DNA of 64,000 nucleotides from Henriciella sp. GTDB lineage: Bacteria; Pseudomonadota; Alphaproteobacteria; Caulobacterales; Hyphomonadaceae. Below are positions 42,012 to 51,712 of this stretch, piece after piece. Below the pieces are notes generated by a model. That model searched no databases. It saw nothing but the letters and a program-made list of their open reading frames with translations, and was not told the DNA's origin. The stretch lies in the NCBI RefSeq assembly GCF_029937755.1, contig NZ_JAPYPG010000003.1, positions 372,001-436,000 of the forward strand, in the 5' to 3' direction. Made by a program: the position numbers and the translations under genes. Position 1 is the first letter of the stretch; the number at the start of each line of letters is the position of its first letter.

Positions 42012-42065
42012 CGAACGCCGGCGCCGGCCCGGAACAGGCGCTCTGGCGCCGGCGTTCGCTTTTTC
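42012..42065 (+). terminator. Strong intrinsic terminator of the TonB-dependent receptor gene
   Basis: CGAACGCCGGCGCC pairs with GGCGCCGGCGTTCG over 14 perfect bases and is followed by CTTTTTC. It lies about 50 bases past the receptor stop codon. Confidence 0.9.
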
Positions 42066-42118
42066 TGGCCCTTGCGGCTGCCACGTGAGACACTGATCTG
42101 GACGGGAGCTCACGCGCC

Positions 42119-43039
42119 ATGGAAAAGATGAAATCGTATCTCGGCTGGAAGATCGACTATACGTCCCCGCCTGGCGAACCCGCCTATGCGGCACCGGATT
42201 CGATCTCCTGGAAAGTCTTCAAGAATCCGATCGCCCTGGGCATTGGCGGCGTGGCCGCCGTGCTCCTCGAATTTGCAGATGCGCGCATCCGCTCCGGCGT
42301 CTGGGATCACTCCGTCTTCAAGACCGACCCGATCGGACGGTCGCAGCGTACCGGCACGGCTGCCATGGTCGGCGTCTACGGCCCGCAAAGTGCCGCCCGC
42401 CGCGTCATCCAGGGTGTCACCAACATGCACGCCAAGGTGAAGGGTGAGACCCCGTCTGGTGAGCCTTACAAGGCCCTCGATGTGGAGCTTCTCGACTGGG
42501 TGTCTGCAACCGCCGGCTACGGCTTCCTCACGGCCTATGACCGGTTCGTGAAACCGGTTTCCGACGCTGACAAGCGCCGTTTCTACGAAGAAGGCGAGGC
42601 CGTCGCCCGCCTCTATGGCGTTCAGAATCCTGTCCGCTCTCCGGCTGATTTCGATGCCATGCTGGAAAAGCTCCTGCCACGTTTCGAACCGCACGAGATC
42701 AACACCGAATTCCTCGACATCATGAAGTCCGGCCGCGCGGCAAAGGCCGTGCCCAAGTCCTTGCAATCGAGCCTCGCCAATGCGTCGGTCTCCATACTGC
42801 CGCCGAAAGTCCGTGAGGTGCTGGAGCTTGGTCCGGAATACGACGTCAGCGCGCCGGCCCGCTTTACGCTGAAGTCGCTGGGCGCGCTGGCCGACCGCGT
42901 TCCCGTGAAAGGCTCTCCACCTGCCGAGGCTGCCACCCGCCTTGGGCTGCCCTGGACTTTCGCCTGGAAAAGCCCGGCTGCCCAGAAGCGGATTCTCGGT
43001 TCCGCGCCGGGCTTTCAGGAAGCCGAAGCCTCCAACTAG
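42119..43039 (+). CDS. MpaB/rubber-oxygenase-like protein (DUF2236)
   Basis: A 306-residue protein of the DUF2236 family, whose members include bacterial latex-clearing protein and fungal MpaB. The family hallmarks are visible: AVLLEFADARIRSGVWDHSVFKTDPIGRSQRTG, VYGPQSAARRVIQGVTNMHAKVKG and LLDWVSATAGYGFLTAYDRF. These supply heme ligands and conserved Arg/His residues in characterised members. It is predicted to be a heme- or iron-dependent oxygenase; the substrate is unknown. The stop codon TAG overlaps that of the convergent transglutaminase gene in the shared palindrome CTAG. Confidence 0.83.
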   Translation: MEKMKSYLGWKIDYTSPPGEPAYAAPDSISWKVFKNPIALGIGGVAAVLLEFADARIRSGVWDHSVFKTDPIGRSQRTGTAAMVGVYGPQSAARRVIQGVTNMHAKVKGETPSGEPYKALDVELLDWVSATAGYGFLTAYDRFVKPVSDADKRRFYEEGEAVARLYGVQNPVRSPADFDAMLEKLLPRFEPHEINTEFLDIMKSGRAAKAVPKSLQSSLANASVSILPPKVREVLELGPEYDVSAPARFTLKSLGALADRVPVKGSPPAEAATRLGLPWTFAWKSPAAQKRILGSAPGFQEAEASN

Positions 43040-43923
43040 CTCGCCGTCTCAAGCGGGATGACATCGACCGCCTGCCGGCTCTCCTGCGCGGTGGCCGCCT
43101 TGAGCACGCCCTTTACGGGAGACACGTCGGAATAGTCCCGCCCATAGCCAACGACAATATGGTCCTCGCCGACATCCACCGCATTTGTCGGATCATACTC
43201 GACCCAGCCCAGATCCGGCCCGCACCAGGCGCGCACCCAGGCATGCATGGCATCCGCTCCGCTCAGCCGCGGCTGGCCCTCAGGCGGCTTCGTCCGCAGG
43301 AAGCCGCTGACATAGCCGGCCGGAATGCCAACACTGCGCAGAGCAGCGATCATGATATGTGAGAAGTCCTGACAGACCCCATGACGCGCCTCGAAGGCTT
43401 CCTCATGCGACGTCTCCACGGACGTCGCGGTCGCATCGAACGTCATCTCCGAATTCAAGGTCCGGCCAAGCGTGCGCACCGCCTCCAATACGCTCACATT
43501 GAACGGCAGCCTGTCCTCGACATAGTCGCCGAGATGCCGGCTCAGCCGGATGCGCGGACTGCGTCCGACGAAATGCAGCGGGGAGTCCGGCGCCAGCGAC
43601 TGGATCCGATCAAGCGCCTTCGGCATCTCATCGAGAGCAAGAGACGCCCCGTCTTCAAGGCGGTGTTGCAGCCGCTCCACCCGGGCCTTGAGGCTGAATC
43701 CGATTTCGGAATGGGCATTGCCGAAAACGATTTCGTGCGCCTGGTTTCCGAAGAAATCTCGAAACCTGCTGCGCTCGGACGGCGCCGGCAAGACGTTCAG
43801 ATTCGCCGCCACGGCACGCTGCACGCCGGGCAGCTCCAGCGGCGTGAAGCGCAACAGGTGACGCCCCGCCCAGACCGGCGTGCGGTACTTGTAGGAGATG
43901 GTGCAAACGATGTCATACAGCAT
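43036..43923 (-). CDS. Transglutaminase-like cysteine protease family protein (small)
   Basis: A 295-residue protein with the N-terminal beta-domain of bacterial transglutaminase-like proteins (MLYDIVCTISYKYRTPVWAGRHLLRFTPLE) and the papain-like core. The catalytic triad is complete: Cys184 in HGVCQDFSH, His227 in MHAWV and Asp244 in VEYDPTN. These domains act as peptidases or amide-bond-modifying enzymes. It is the last gene of the three-gene operon with the ATP-grasp/alpha-E protein (9-base gap) and the DUF2126 transglutaminase. No signal peptide is seen, so it is cytoplasmic. Confidence 0.9.
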   Translation of the reverse strand: MLYDIVCTISYKYRTPVWAGRHLLRFTPLELPGVQRAVAANLNVLPAPSERSRFRDFFGNQAHEIVFGNAHSEIGFSLKARVERLQHRLEDGASLALDEMPKALDRIQSLAPDSPLHFVGRSPRIRLSRHLGDYVEDRLPFNVSVLEAVRTLGRTLNSEMTFDATATSVETSHEEAFEARHGVCQDFSHIMIAALRSVGIPAGYVSGFLRTKPPEGQPRLSGADAMHAWVRAWCGPDLGWVEYDPTNAVDVGEDHIVVGYGRDYSDVSPVKGVLKAATAQESRQAVDVIPLETAS

Positions 43924-43932
43924 GGCGCGGCC

Positions 43933-46335
43933 TCAACTCATATAAGCCTGGCCGAGCGCGTCAGACAGGGTGGCGATCTGCGCCCGGAAATCCAGCAGGG
44001 CATTCGTATCGATCGCTTCGGCCTTCATCGTGCGGAAATTCGTGTGAATACGGAGGGTTTGCGCATAAACCTCTGACGGATGACCATTTTCCGTAGCACC
44101 TGGAAGCGCCCCGACCTGTGCTTTCAGCTCGTCCAGATGAAAGATAAGCGACCGGGGATTGAGCGGATCGAGTGCCAATAGTTCGATCACGGACAAACGC
44201 GAAGCCATGAAGGCATACCGCCGCCTGTGCGAGATGGTGCTGTCGCCATATTCAAGCGCAAGGTCAAGGGCGCCTTCGGGAGCGTTGGGGTGCAGGAAAC
44301 TCGCCAGGGCCGACGCCAGCGCCATCAGCCGCTCGACCGAGCGTCCGAGGCTGAGAAACCGCCACTCGGTAAAGCGATACATGTTCTCATGGACAAGACC
44401 GGTGAACCCGCTCGATTCCCGCAGGAGCCAGACCATGCGCCGGGCCGTCTCGTCCCCGGGCGTCACTTCCCCCTTGTCGGCGTGGACGGTCTCGACGATT
44501 TCGGAAATCGCCGCCCAGCCGTCGGGAGATAGACGGTCACGCACACTGCCGGCTGTGCGCGAGGTGGCGTCTATGGCACCGACGAGCGCACGCGGCATCG
44601 CGTCCGCCACATCCAGGCCAATAAACTTCATATAGCCCGAGAGATGTCTCAGCAGGAGCGATCCGGGCGGTTCGGCATCCGCCAGGCGCGAATGATAGGC
44701 CCGGTTGAGCCGCGCGAAACCTTCCGCCCGGTCCACATAGCGCCCGAGCCAGAACAGATTTTCGGCCGCATTGCTCGGCAGCGCGCCCTGCCGCGCCCGG
44801 GGCATAGCCGATGTACCGTCCGAAAGCCGCGTATGCGTATCGACGGGATTGTCACTGACGATCCAGACATCCGCGACCGACCCGCCCTTCTGCATGTTCA
44901 GAACCGTAGAGCCCTCCTCCGGACCGATGCGGGCAAACCCTCCCGGCATGACCGACCAGCCATCTTCGGTGCGCACCATGAAGACGCGCATGCTCATGGG
45001 GCGCGGTTGCAGGCGGCCATCGGCAAAGACGGGGGAGGTTGAGAAAGACACCGCCTCCTGCCCGACCAGCCACGTGCCTTCCTCGTCGATCAGCTGCTGG
45101 ACCGTCGGGTGGACAGAGGATTTAAGCTGCCCGGCCAGAACCGTGGTCTCATCCGGGTCGAACGGCATCCGGGTCGAGAGCGCCGGGGCAATCATCATCT
45201 TCTCGACATTCTCGAGCACATGCCGGCGTTCCTTCGCCTGCCCGCACCACCAGGTCGCGATGTTCGGAAGCGTCAGCGGTTCGCCAAGCCACTGGCGGGC
45301 AATTCTGGGCAGAAAGGCCATCAGGGCCCGTGTCTCGAGCACGCCGGTCCCAAGCGCGTTGACCATCGACACCGTGCCGCGCCGCGCTGCCCCGACCAGC
45401 CCCGGTGTGCCGAGCTTCGAGCCTTCTTCAAGTTCCAGCGGATCGGAATAAAGCGCATCGAGGCGGCGCCAGAGGACATCGACGGGCTGCAGGCCAGAAA
45501 CCGTCCGCACATGAACCTCGCCCTTGTGAACGGTCAGGTCCTCGCCCTCAACCAGAAGCAGGCCCAGATACCGCGCGATATAGGCCTGCTCGTAATAGGT
45601 TTCACTATAGGGTCCGGGCGTCATGATCGCGACATGATGGTCCGGCGAGCGGCGTAGGTTGAGCAGGCTGGTACGGAAATCCCGAAAGAAGCTGGAAAGC
45701 CTTAACACTTTGGCGTTCGCATAGTGCTCGGCATAGATGCGCGAGGTCGCCACGCGGTTTTCCAGGGCGTAGCCAGCACCGGACGGTGCCTGGGTCCGGT
45801 CATTCAGCACCCACCATTGCCCATTCGGCCCGCGCCCGATCTCGAAGGCCAGGAAATGGAGATACTTTCCTGAAGGCGGTTCCACACCAACAAGCTGGCG
45901 CAGCCATTCCGGGCTTTCAGCGATCAGCCTGCCAGGCAGGAAGCCATCGCGGACCAGCGTATTCTCGCCATAGAGATCAGCGGCGACGCGTTCCAGCAAA
46001 TCCGCACGCTGTTTCAGGCCATTACTAATCTCGTCCCATTCACGCTCATGAATAAGGACCGGCATATGTGAGAGCGGCCATGGCCGCTCACGGGACACTT
46101 CATTTGTATACTGACGGAGAAAGACGCCGGAGTCCCGCAGATAGGTATCGCCCCGGCGGAACAGGCTTTCCATGACCGCCGGGCTCTGGGCCGAGAGGTA
46201 TTGCAGGAAGTCATTCCAGGCCGGGCGCAGGTCGCCGTGTGCATCGACAAGTTCGTCCGGGACAATCGGGGCGGGCTGATAGGAGTCCAGCATCTGCCAG
46301 ATATTTCCGGGCGCGGCGGGGCTTGGCTCGGCCAT
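43933..46335 (-). CDS. Circularly permuted ATP-grasp type 2 protein fused to an alpha-E domain
   Basis: An 800-residue fusion. The first about 480 residues match the circularly permuted ATP-grasp type 2 domain: FRRGDTYLRDSGVFLRQY, HFLAFEIGRGPNGQWWVLNDRTQAPSGAGYALENR, IMTPGPYSETYYEQAYIARYLGLLLVEGEDL and VWRRLDALYSDPLELEEGSKLGTPGLVGAARRGTVSMVNALGTGVLE. The last about 290 are an alpha-E helical domain starting PSNAAENLFWLGRYVDRAEGFARLNRAYH. In other genomes the two are either fused or adjacent genes. It is predicted to ligate amino acids or peptides using ATP; the substrate is unknown. It lies 3 bases after the DUF2126 gene. Confidence 0.93.
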   Translation of the reverse strand: MAEPSPAAPGNIWQMLDSYQPAPIVPDELVDAHGDLRPAWNDFLQYLSAQSPAVMESLFRRGDTYLRDSGVFLRQYTNEVSRERPWPLSHMPVLIHEREWDEISNGLKQRADLLERVAADLYGENTLVRDGFLPGRLIAESPEWLRQLVGVEPPSGKYLHFLAFEIGRGPNGQWWVLNDRTQAPSGAGYALENRVATSRIYAEHYANAKVLRLSSFFRDFRTSLLNLRRSPDHHVAIMTPGPYSETYYEQAYIARYLGLLLVEGEDLTVHKGEVHVRTVSGLQPVDVLWRRLDALYSDPLELEEGSKLGTPGLVGAARRGTVSMVNALGTGVLETRALMAFLPRIARQWLGEPLTLPNIATWWCGQAKERRHVLENVEKMMIAPALSTRMPFDPDETTVLAGQLKSSVHPTVQQLIDEEGTWLVGQEAVSFSTSPVFADGRLQPRPMSMRVFMVRTEDGWSVMPGGFARIGPEEGSTVLNMQKGGSVADVWIVSDNPVDTHTRLSDGTSAMPRARQGALPSNAAENLFWLGRYVDRAEGFARLNRAYHSRLADAEPPGSLLLRHLSGYMKFIGLDVADAMPRALVGAIDATSRTAGSVRDRLSPDGWAAISEIVETVHADKGEVTPGDETARRMVWLLRESSGFTGLVHENMYRFTEWRFLSLGRSVERLMALASALASFLHPNAPEGALDLALEYGDSTISHRRRYAFMASRLSVIELLALDPLNPRSLIFHLDELKAQVGALPGATENGHPSEVYAQTLRIHTNFRTMKAEAIDTNALLDFRAQIATLSDALGQAYMS

Positions 46336-46338
46336 GGA

Positions 46339-49300
46339 TCAGACCCCAATCGGCCGGCGCAGATCGAGCGTTGTTGGAAACTCCGGATGCGGTGTCTCGG
46401 CATCAGGAAGATAGTCGCCAGGCTTGTGGCCATGCGGCTCGAAGCGCGCAAGGCGCCGGGCCTCGGCCTCGTTTGCATTGACCGGGAAGGTCTCGTAGTT
46501 CCGCCCGCCCGGATGCGCGACATGGTAAACACATCCGCCGATGGCGTGGTTCGACCATGTGTCGAAGATATCAATGATCAATGGCGTGTTCACGGGCAAT
46601 TTCGGATGCAATGAGATCGGCGGCTGCCAGGCCTTATAGCGCAATCCGGCAACCTCGGTTCCATTTTCTCCAGTCGGCGTCATCGGCAGGCGCCGGCCAT
46701 TACAAGCCACCGTGTAGCGCCCTGGGGCCGCGCTCTTCAGTTTCACCTGGAGACGCTCTGCAGAGCTGTCAGTGAATCGCACCGTGCCGCCGATCGCGCC
46801 GGTCTCGCCCAGCACATGCCAGGGCTCGATGGCCTGCCTGAGTTCCAGCCAGGTGTTCTCATAGGTGACTTCGCCGCAGAACGGGAAGCGGAACTCGAAC
46901 TGGGCAGCATACCATTCCGGCTTGATGGGGAAGCCATGCTCCCGAAGGTCATCCAGCACCTCCATGAAATCCTGCCAGACAAACTCCGGCAGCATGAACC
47001 GGTCGTGCAGCACGGTGCCCCAGCGGACAGGTTTGCCCGTGGCTGGCGCCTTCCAGAACCGCGCGATCAGCGCCCGGATAAGGAGCTGCTGGGCCAGGCT
47101 CATCCGCGCATTAGGTGGCATCTCGAAGGCACGGAACTCAACCAGCCCCAGCCGCCCGGTCGGGCCATCGGGTGAGTAGAGCTTGTCGATACAGATCTCC
47201 GAGCGATGCGTATTGCCAGTGACGTCGATCAGCGCATTTCGCAGCAGCCGGTCGAGCAGCCAGGGCGGCGGGGCCTCCCCTTCACCCGGTTTCGGGATTT
47301 GCGAGAGCGCGATCTCAAGCTCGTAAAGTGTGTCATGGCGGGCCTCGTCGATCCGCGGCGCCTGGCTCGTCGGACCGACAAAGACACCGGAGAAAAGATA
47401 GGACAGGCTCGGATGGCGCTGCCAGTGCAGGATCAGGCTCTTGAGCAGGTCAGGCCGGCGCAGGAACGGACTGTCGAGCAGCGTCGCTCCACCGACCACG
47501 ACATGGTTGCCGCCGCCAGTGCCCGTATGGCGGCCATCGATCATGAACTTGTCCGCCCCGAGCCGCGTCTGGCGCGCCTCGTCATAGATGGTCTCGGTCG
47601 TCTCGACGCATTGCTGCCAGTCATGGGCAGGATGGATATTCACCTCAATGACGCCGGGGTCGGGCGCAACGCGAATAACGTTGAGGCGTGGATCCGTAGG
47701 CGGACCATAGCCCTCGATATGCACGATCAGGCCCAGCTCCGCGGCTGATGTCTCTGCTGCGTGAACAAGGTCGAGATAATCCTCCAGCTCTTCGGTCGGG
47801 GGCATGAAGACGCAGAGCTTGCCATCGCGCACCTCGACCGACAGCGCCGTGCGCACAGCTTCGGTCGAATTGTCGACGGTCTGCTCCTGAATGTCCTGGC
47901 CGGGTGTGGCTTCGGTGCGGCTGGCGACCGGCTGGCGCGCCGGGGCTTCTTCCGTCTGCTCGATCGCCTCTTCCAGCGTGTAGTCGGGCAAGGGGCCGCG
48001 CGGGGCAGCCGGATCCGTGATGTTGATATAAGGGTAGAGCGCCTCCGGCACGTGCGGCAGCGACTCCAGCGGCAGGCGGTAACCCGCTGGCGAGTCCCCC
48101 GGAACGAGGAACAGCTTGCCGCGCCTGAGCTCCCACTTCTCGGTCCGCCAGCGCTGCCCACCGGCTTTCGACTGCCAGCGCTGGACCGGCAGGACAAAGC
48201 TGCAGGGCTCTGTCAGGCCGCGCTCGAAAACGCGGGCAATGCGGGCGCGGGCCTCAGGATCCTTAAGCTCGGAATTCTCCGGCGTGACATTGTCCGGCAG
48301 CTTGCCTTCCTTGAGCAGCCACTCGGCCGGGTCCTCATAGGCCGGCACGACCGCATCGGTCTCCACCCCCAGCTCACCGGCGATGGCCGTCATCAGCTTT
48401 TCGGCATCCTTCGGACCGACATCATAGGTCGCGTTCTCGTCAGCGATGAGGGAGGCGTCGTTCCAGACCGGTTTTCCGTCACCGCGCCAGTAAAGCGAGA
48501 AGGTCCAGCGCGGCAGCGTCTCGCCGGGATACCATTTGCCCTGCCCATAATGCAGGAAGCCGCCCGGCGCGAAACGGTCGCGCAGCCGCCGGATCAGCTT
48601 GTCGGCCAGAGCACGCTTGGTCGGCCCCACAGCAGCCGTGTTCCATTCGGCGGCTTCGAAATCATCAATGGAAATAAAGGTCGGCTCGCCGCCCATGGTG
48701 AGGCGGACATCCTGCTCCTTGAGTACCGCGTCGACCTCGTTGCCCAGCGCATCGAGTTCGGCCCAGCTCTCGTCAGAAAAGGGTTTGGTGATGCGCGGGT
48801 GCTCGGCAACCCGTTTGACCTGCATGTCAAAATCGAAATCGGTTTTCGTATCGGGGTCACCCGTAAACCCGCCAGCGATGGGCGCGGCGTTACGGTAATG
48901 CGGCGTTGCAGCCAGCGGGATATGGCTTTCGCCGGTCAGCAGCCCGGATGTCGGGTCGAGGCCGATCCATCCCGCGCCTGGTATGTATGCCTCCCCCCAG
49001 GCATGCAGGTCGGTGAAGTCGTGATCGGTGCCCGATGGCCCGTCCAGCGCCTCCAGATCCGGCTTCAGCTGGATGAGATAACCAGAGACAAATCGCGCCG
49101 CGATGCCGAGGTTGCGCAGGAGCTGCACCAGAAGCCAGCTTGAGTCCCGGCACGAGCCCGATCCGACGGTCAGAGTCTCCTCCGGCGTCTGAACACCGGG
49201 CTCCATCCGCACGATGTAATCGACCGCTTCAGAGACACGGCGGTTGAGATCGACCAGAAAATCGACCGTGCCCATCGCCTCCCTCGGGACGCTTTCAAGG

Positions 49301-49689
49301 AAAGCCTGGAACTTCGGCGTCAGCGGCTCGGGCTTGAGATAGATGGCAAGATCCGGCGCGAAGTCTTCGGAATAGTCGAACGGCCATTTCTGGGCTCGCT
49401 CCTCAACGAAGAAGTCGAATGGATTGTAGACCGTCATATCCGCGACCAGGTCCACCTCGATCCGGAACTCACGCACCGGGTCCGGAAACACAAAGCGTGA
49501 GAGCCAGTTGCCGTACGGGTCCTGCTGGTGGTTCACGAAATGGTTGCCCGGGGAGACCTTGAGACTGTGCGAAACGATCCGCGTACGCGAGTGCGGCGCC
49601 GGCCTCAGCCGGATGATCTGCGGGCCAAGGCTGACCGGGCGGTCATAGGTGTAGTGAGTGAGGTGATGAATACTGGCGAGGATTGCCAT
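46339..49689 (-). CDS. Large transglutaminase-like protein with DUF2126
   Basis: A 1116-residue protein. Residues 1-300 are a transglutaminase-like module with Cys180 in [13 protein letters not shown], His229 in [13 protein letters not shown] and Asp245 in WIGLDPTSG. The remaining about 800 residues are the DUF2126 region (for example [65 protein letters not shown] and [21 protein letters not shown]). An acidic low-complexity segment ([14 protein letters not shown]) separates two DUF2126 parts. First gene of the operon; the paired smaller transglutaminase and the ATP-grasp protein are encoded downstream. The function of DUF2126 is unknown. Confidence 0.93.
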   Translation of the reverse strand: MAILASIHHLTHYTYDRPVSLGPQIIRLRPAPHSRTRIVSHSLKVSPGNHFVNHQQDPYGNWLSRFVFPDPVREFRIEVDLVADMTVYNPFDFFVEERAQKWPFDYSEDFAPDLAIYLKPEPLTPKFQAFLESVPREAMGTVDFLVDLNRRVSEAVDYIVRMEPGVQTPEETLTVGSGSCRDSSWLLVQLLRNLGIAARFVSGYLIQLKPDLEALDGPSGTDHDFTDLHAWGEAYIPGAGWIGLDPTSGLLTGESHIPLAATPHYRNAAPIAGGFTGDPDTKTDFDFDMQVKRVAEHPRITKPFSDESWAELDALGNEVDAVLKEQDVRLTMGGEPTFISIDDFEAAEWNTAAVGPTKRALADKLIRRLRDRFAPGGFLHYGQGKWYPGETLPRWTFSLYWRGDGKPVWNDASLIADENATYDVGPKDAEKLMTAIAGELGVETDAVVPAYEDPAEWLLKEGKLPDNVTPENSELKDPEARARIARVFERGLTEPCSFVLPVQRWQSKAGGQRWRTEKWELRRGKLFLVPGDSPAGYRLPLESLPHVPEALYPYINITDPAAPRGPLPDYTLEEAIEQTEEAPARQPVASRTEATPGQDIQEQTVDNSTEAVRTALSVEVRDGKLCVFMPPTEELEDYLDLVHAAETSAAELGLIVHIEGYGPPTDPRLNVIRVAPDPGVIEVNIHPAHDWQQCVETTETIYDEARQTRLGADKFMIDGRHTGTGGGNHVVVGGATLLDSPFLRRPDLLKSLILHWQRHPSLSYLFSGVFVGPTSQAPRIDEARHDTLYELEIALSQIPKPGEGEAPPPWLLDRLLRNALIDVTGNTHRSEICIDKLYSPDGPTGRLGLVEFRAFEMPPNARMSLAQQLLIRALIARFWKAPATGKPVRWGTVLHDRFMLPEFVWQDFMEVLDDLREHGFPIKPEWYAAQFEFRFPFCGEVTYENTWLELRQAIEPWHVLGETGAIGGTVRFTDSSAERLQVKLKSAAPGRYTVACNGRRLPMTPTGENGTEVAGLRYKAWQPPISLHPKLPVNTPLIIDIFDTWSNHAIGGCVYHVAHPGGRNYETFPVNANEAEARRLARFEPHGHKPGDYLPDAETPHPEFPTTLDLRRPIGV

Positions 49690-49830
49690 GGATGACGGCG
49701 CCTTCCCGATATGACGATATTGTCAACGCCATGCGAGCGCATTCCCGTCGCGAATGCAAAGCCTGTTTTCGTGGAGCGTCAGCCGCGACACCAACACGGC
49801 ATGACCTGCGCACTTTAAACAGGCGTGCGC

Positions 49831-50445
49831 TCAGCTTTCAGGCAAGCGACCGGCTGCTCCATCCGGAACGATGCGGCGCAGGCTGTCTGTGATCAGGCTC
49901 AGGCCAAACTCGAAGAGCCCATCACCGGTACGGGCTTCGCCGCCACGCCGGTCATCCACGCTGGTCTGTTCCTGCAGCGCGGAGCCCACGGCGAACCGGC
50001 GAAGTGTCTGAAGCGCCGATTCCGCGTCCATCCGGGAAAGCCCTGCATCTTCGAGCACAAAGATGTTTCGTTCGATTTTCCGGTGCATTTCCGGTTCTAT
50101 GGGACGAGGCCGGGCCATGATCGTCGCGCCATCCCGCTTCGCAAGGGCTGTGCGGCGAATACTACGCGCGCTTTCAGCCGCCCACTCGACCCAGTCAAAA
50201 TCGGGATTGTCCACATCCGGCTCAGTAACTGCAGACTTGTAGAGGCTCGCCGTCATCGCATCGAGCAGCGCGTCCTTGTTGCGGAAGTGCCAGTAAAGTG
50301 AGGCATTGCGTATGCCGAGCTGGTCAGCGAGGCGGCGCGTGCTGAGCTTGTCCAGCCCCACTTCGTCAAGCAACGCCAGGGCAGCATCCACGATACGCTC
50401 GCGATTAAGCGGTATGCGCTCATCCTGCTGAGATGTCTGCAGCAT
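49831..50445 (-). CDS. TetR-family regulator (TetR_C-type)
   Basis: A 204-residue TetR regulator: LNRERIVDAALALLDEVGLDKLSTRRLADQLGIRNASLYWHFRNKDALLDAM is the helix-turn-helix, and the C-terminus fits the classical TetR ligand domain with RPRPIEPEMHRKIERNIFVLEDAGLSRMDAESALQTLRRFAVGSALQEQ. The start at MLQTSQQD follows GGGGAG with five bases spacing. It lies upstream of, and in the same direction as, the transglutaminase/ATP-grasp operon, 141 bases away. It could control that operon or a distant gene; I see no clear operator. Confidence 0.88.
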   Translation of the reverse strand: MLQTSQQDERIPLNRERIVDAALALLDEVGLDKLSTRRLADQLGIRNASLYWHFRNKDALLDAMTASLYKSAVTEPDVDNPDFDWVEWAAESARSIRRTALAKRDGATIMARPRPIEPEMHRKIERNIFVLEDAGLSRMDAESALQTLRRFAVGSALQEQTSVDDRRGGEARTGDGLFEFGLSLITDSLRRIVPDGAAGRLPES

Positions 50446-50530
50446 ATGTTCTCCCCTCACGCGAAACTTGCGTGTTTTTCACTTAATGCACAAGTCCCGG
50501 CCCGTCTTATCGGGCTTCACACTGTTGTGT

Positions 50531-51712
50531 TCATGCCGATGCCGGAAAGACCGGCCACCTGTCGACGACCTGTCCATTGTCGATGACGGCAATGTCTCCG
50601 AACTGCAGGAAAACGGCCTCCGACTGGGTCGGGCGGAAGAAGACGAATTCGTCAGCCCGGATCGTGAGACTCGCCGGTCCGGTCAGCATCTGCTGGTTGC
50701 TGGAGCGCCCATACTTGTCGTTCGCCACCAGCCCGTCCGGCCAGACAGGTTTCGCCATCCAGTTACCACCAAACGTGTAGACCGTTTTTGCGTGGCCTTC
50801 GGGGATTTCCGGCTCCCGTCCCGGGATGAAGTCGAAACCGGCAATATTCACGCCGTCCAGCACCTTGAGCGCTGGCGTGGCAATGAAGCTTGCGGGCAGG
50901 TGCGCTTCGAGCAGGTCGGTGTCGAAATCCGTCGGCTTGACGAGGACCGACCCGGCCGAAACCTCGTTGGCGAGCGATGTGTCGCGCCAGAGCCGGTAGG
51001 TCGGGCTGCCGGCAGAATTGAGCGTCAGCGGCTCAGGCGTGTCGGCCACTCCGGCGAGGTCCTGCGCTTTTCTGTAAACGTCCCACGCTCCTTGCAGGAC
51101 ACGTTCCCTCAGCCCGCCTTTTTCAGGCATCTTGGCGACATGCGGCTCGTACCCCATCAGGCCCGTCAATCTTGCCTGGTTCGATTTTTTGATGGCCGCA
51201 ACGGCTCGTTCCAGCGCCTCGTCGGCAGAAAACCCGCCCCGGTGCAGGCCAACATCGATCTCAAGCACCAGCCGCATGGGAACCGACAGCTCATTGGCGA
51301 GCGCGATGTACTGCTCGACCCGTTCCGGCGTATCGACCAGCCACTGCACTTTCGCGTCCCGGCGCGCTTCGGCATAGAAGGCCCGCGCGGCGGCAACCGG
51401 CATAGGCTTGCCGAGAAGCTGGTCGGCGTCCGGCATCTCGCGCGTGATCTGGAGCAACATGGCGAGGTTGAACGTCATCAGACGATCGGTGCCTGTGCGC
51501 TCACGGATATACCGGATGAGCGGAATGGATGGCAGCGACTTGGCCACGATGCGGTAGCCCATGCCCTCAGGCAGGTCCGCCATCAGTGTATCGATATTAT
51601 GGTCGAGCCTGGCGCGGTCGATGATGAGCGTCGGCTGCGCGATCCCTGCTGCGTCCAGGGCCGCAGAAAGAGAAGCGAAATAATCCGGGGTCAGCGAAGA
51701 AGGAAGGGTCAT
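50531..51712 (-). CDS. Fold-III PLP enzyme (D-threonine aldolase / D-serine dehydratase-like)
   Basis: A 393-residue protein with an alanine-racemase-type N-terminal barrel (PTLIIDRARLDHNIDTLMADL). The PLP lysine is Lys58 in YRIVAKSLPS. A C-terminal D-serine-dehydratase-like domain has DGVNIAGFDFIPGREPE, and the likely metal-site region is at the end (SEAVFLQFGDIAVIDNGQVVDRWPVF). It belongs to the 'amino acid deaminase/aldolase' group; actual substrates are unproven. Its start overlaps the stop of the flavoprotein gene by four bases (ATGA), so the two proteins very probably act together. Confidence 0.85.
   Translation of the reverse strand: MTLPSSLTPDYFASLSAALDAAGIAQPTLIIDRARLDHNIDTLMADLPEGMGYRIVAKSLPSIPLIRYIRERTGTDRLMTFNLAMLLQITREMPDADQLLGKPMPVAAARAFYAEARRDAKVQWLVDTPERVEQYIALANELSVPMRLVLEIDVGLHRGGFSADEALERAVAAIKKSNQARLTGLMGYEPHVAKMPEKGGLRERVLQGAWDVYRKAQDLAGVADTPEPLTLNSAGSPTYRLWRDTSLANEVSAGSVLVKPTDFDTDLLEAHLPASFIATPALKVLDGVNIAGFDFIPGREPEIPEGHAKTVYTFGGNWMAKPVWPDGLVANDKYGRSSNQQMLTGPASLTIRADEFVFFRPTQSEAVFLQFGDIAVIDNGQVVDRWPVFPASA

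Noticed and set aside
42031-42056. GGAAC-N17-CGTT resembling an EcfG promoter upstream of the MpaB-like gene
   Set aside because: The bases lie inside the loop and arm of the strong terminator hairpin and the spacing is one base too long, so the match is probably chance.
47761-49143. Long plus-strand open frame opposite the DUF2126 gene
   Set aside because: Same reasoning: an antisense shadow without recognisable motifs.
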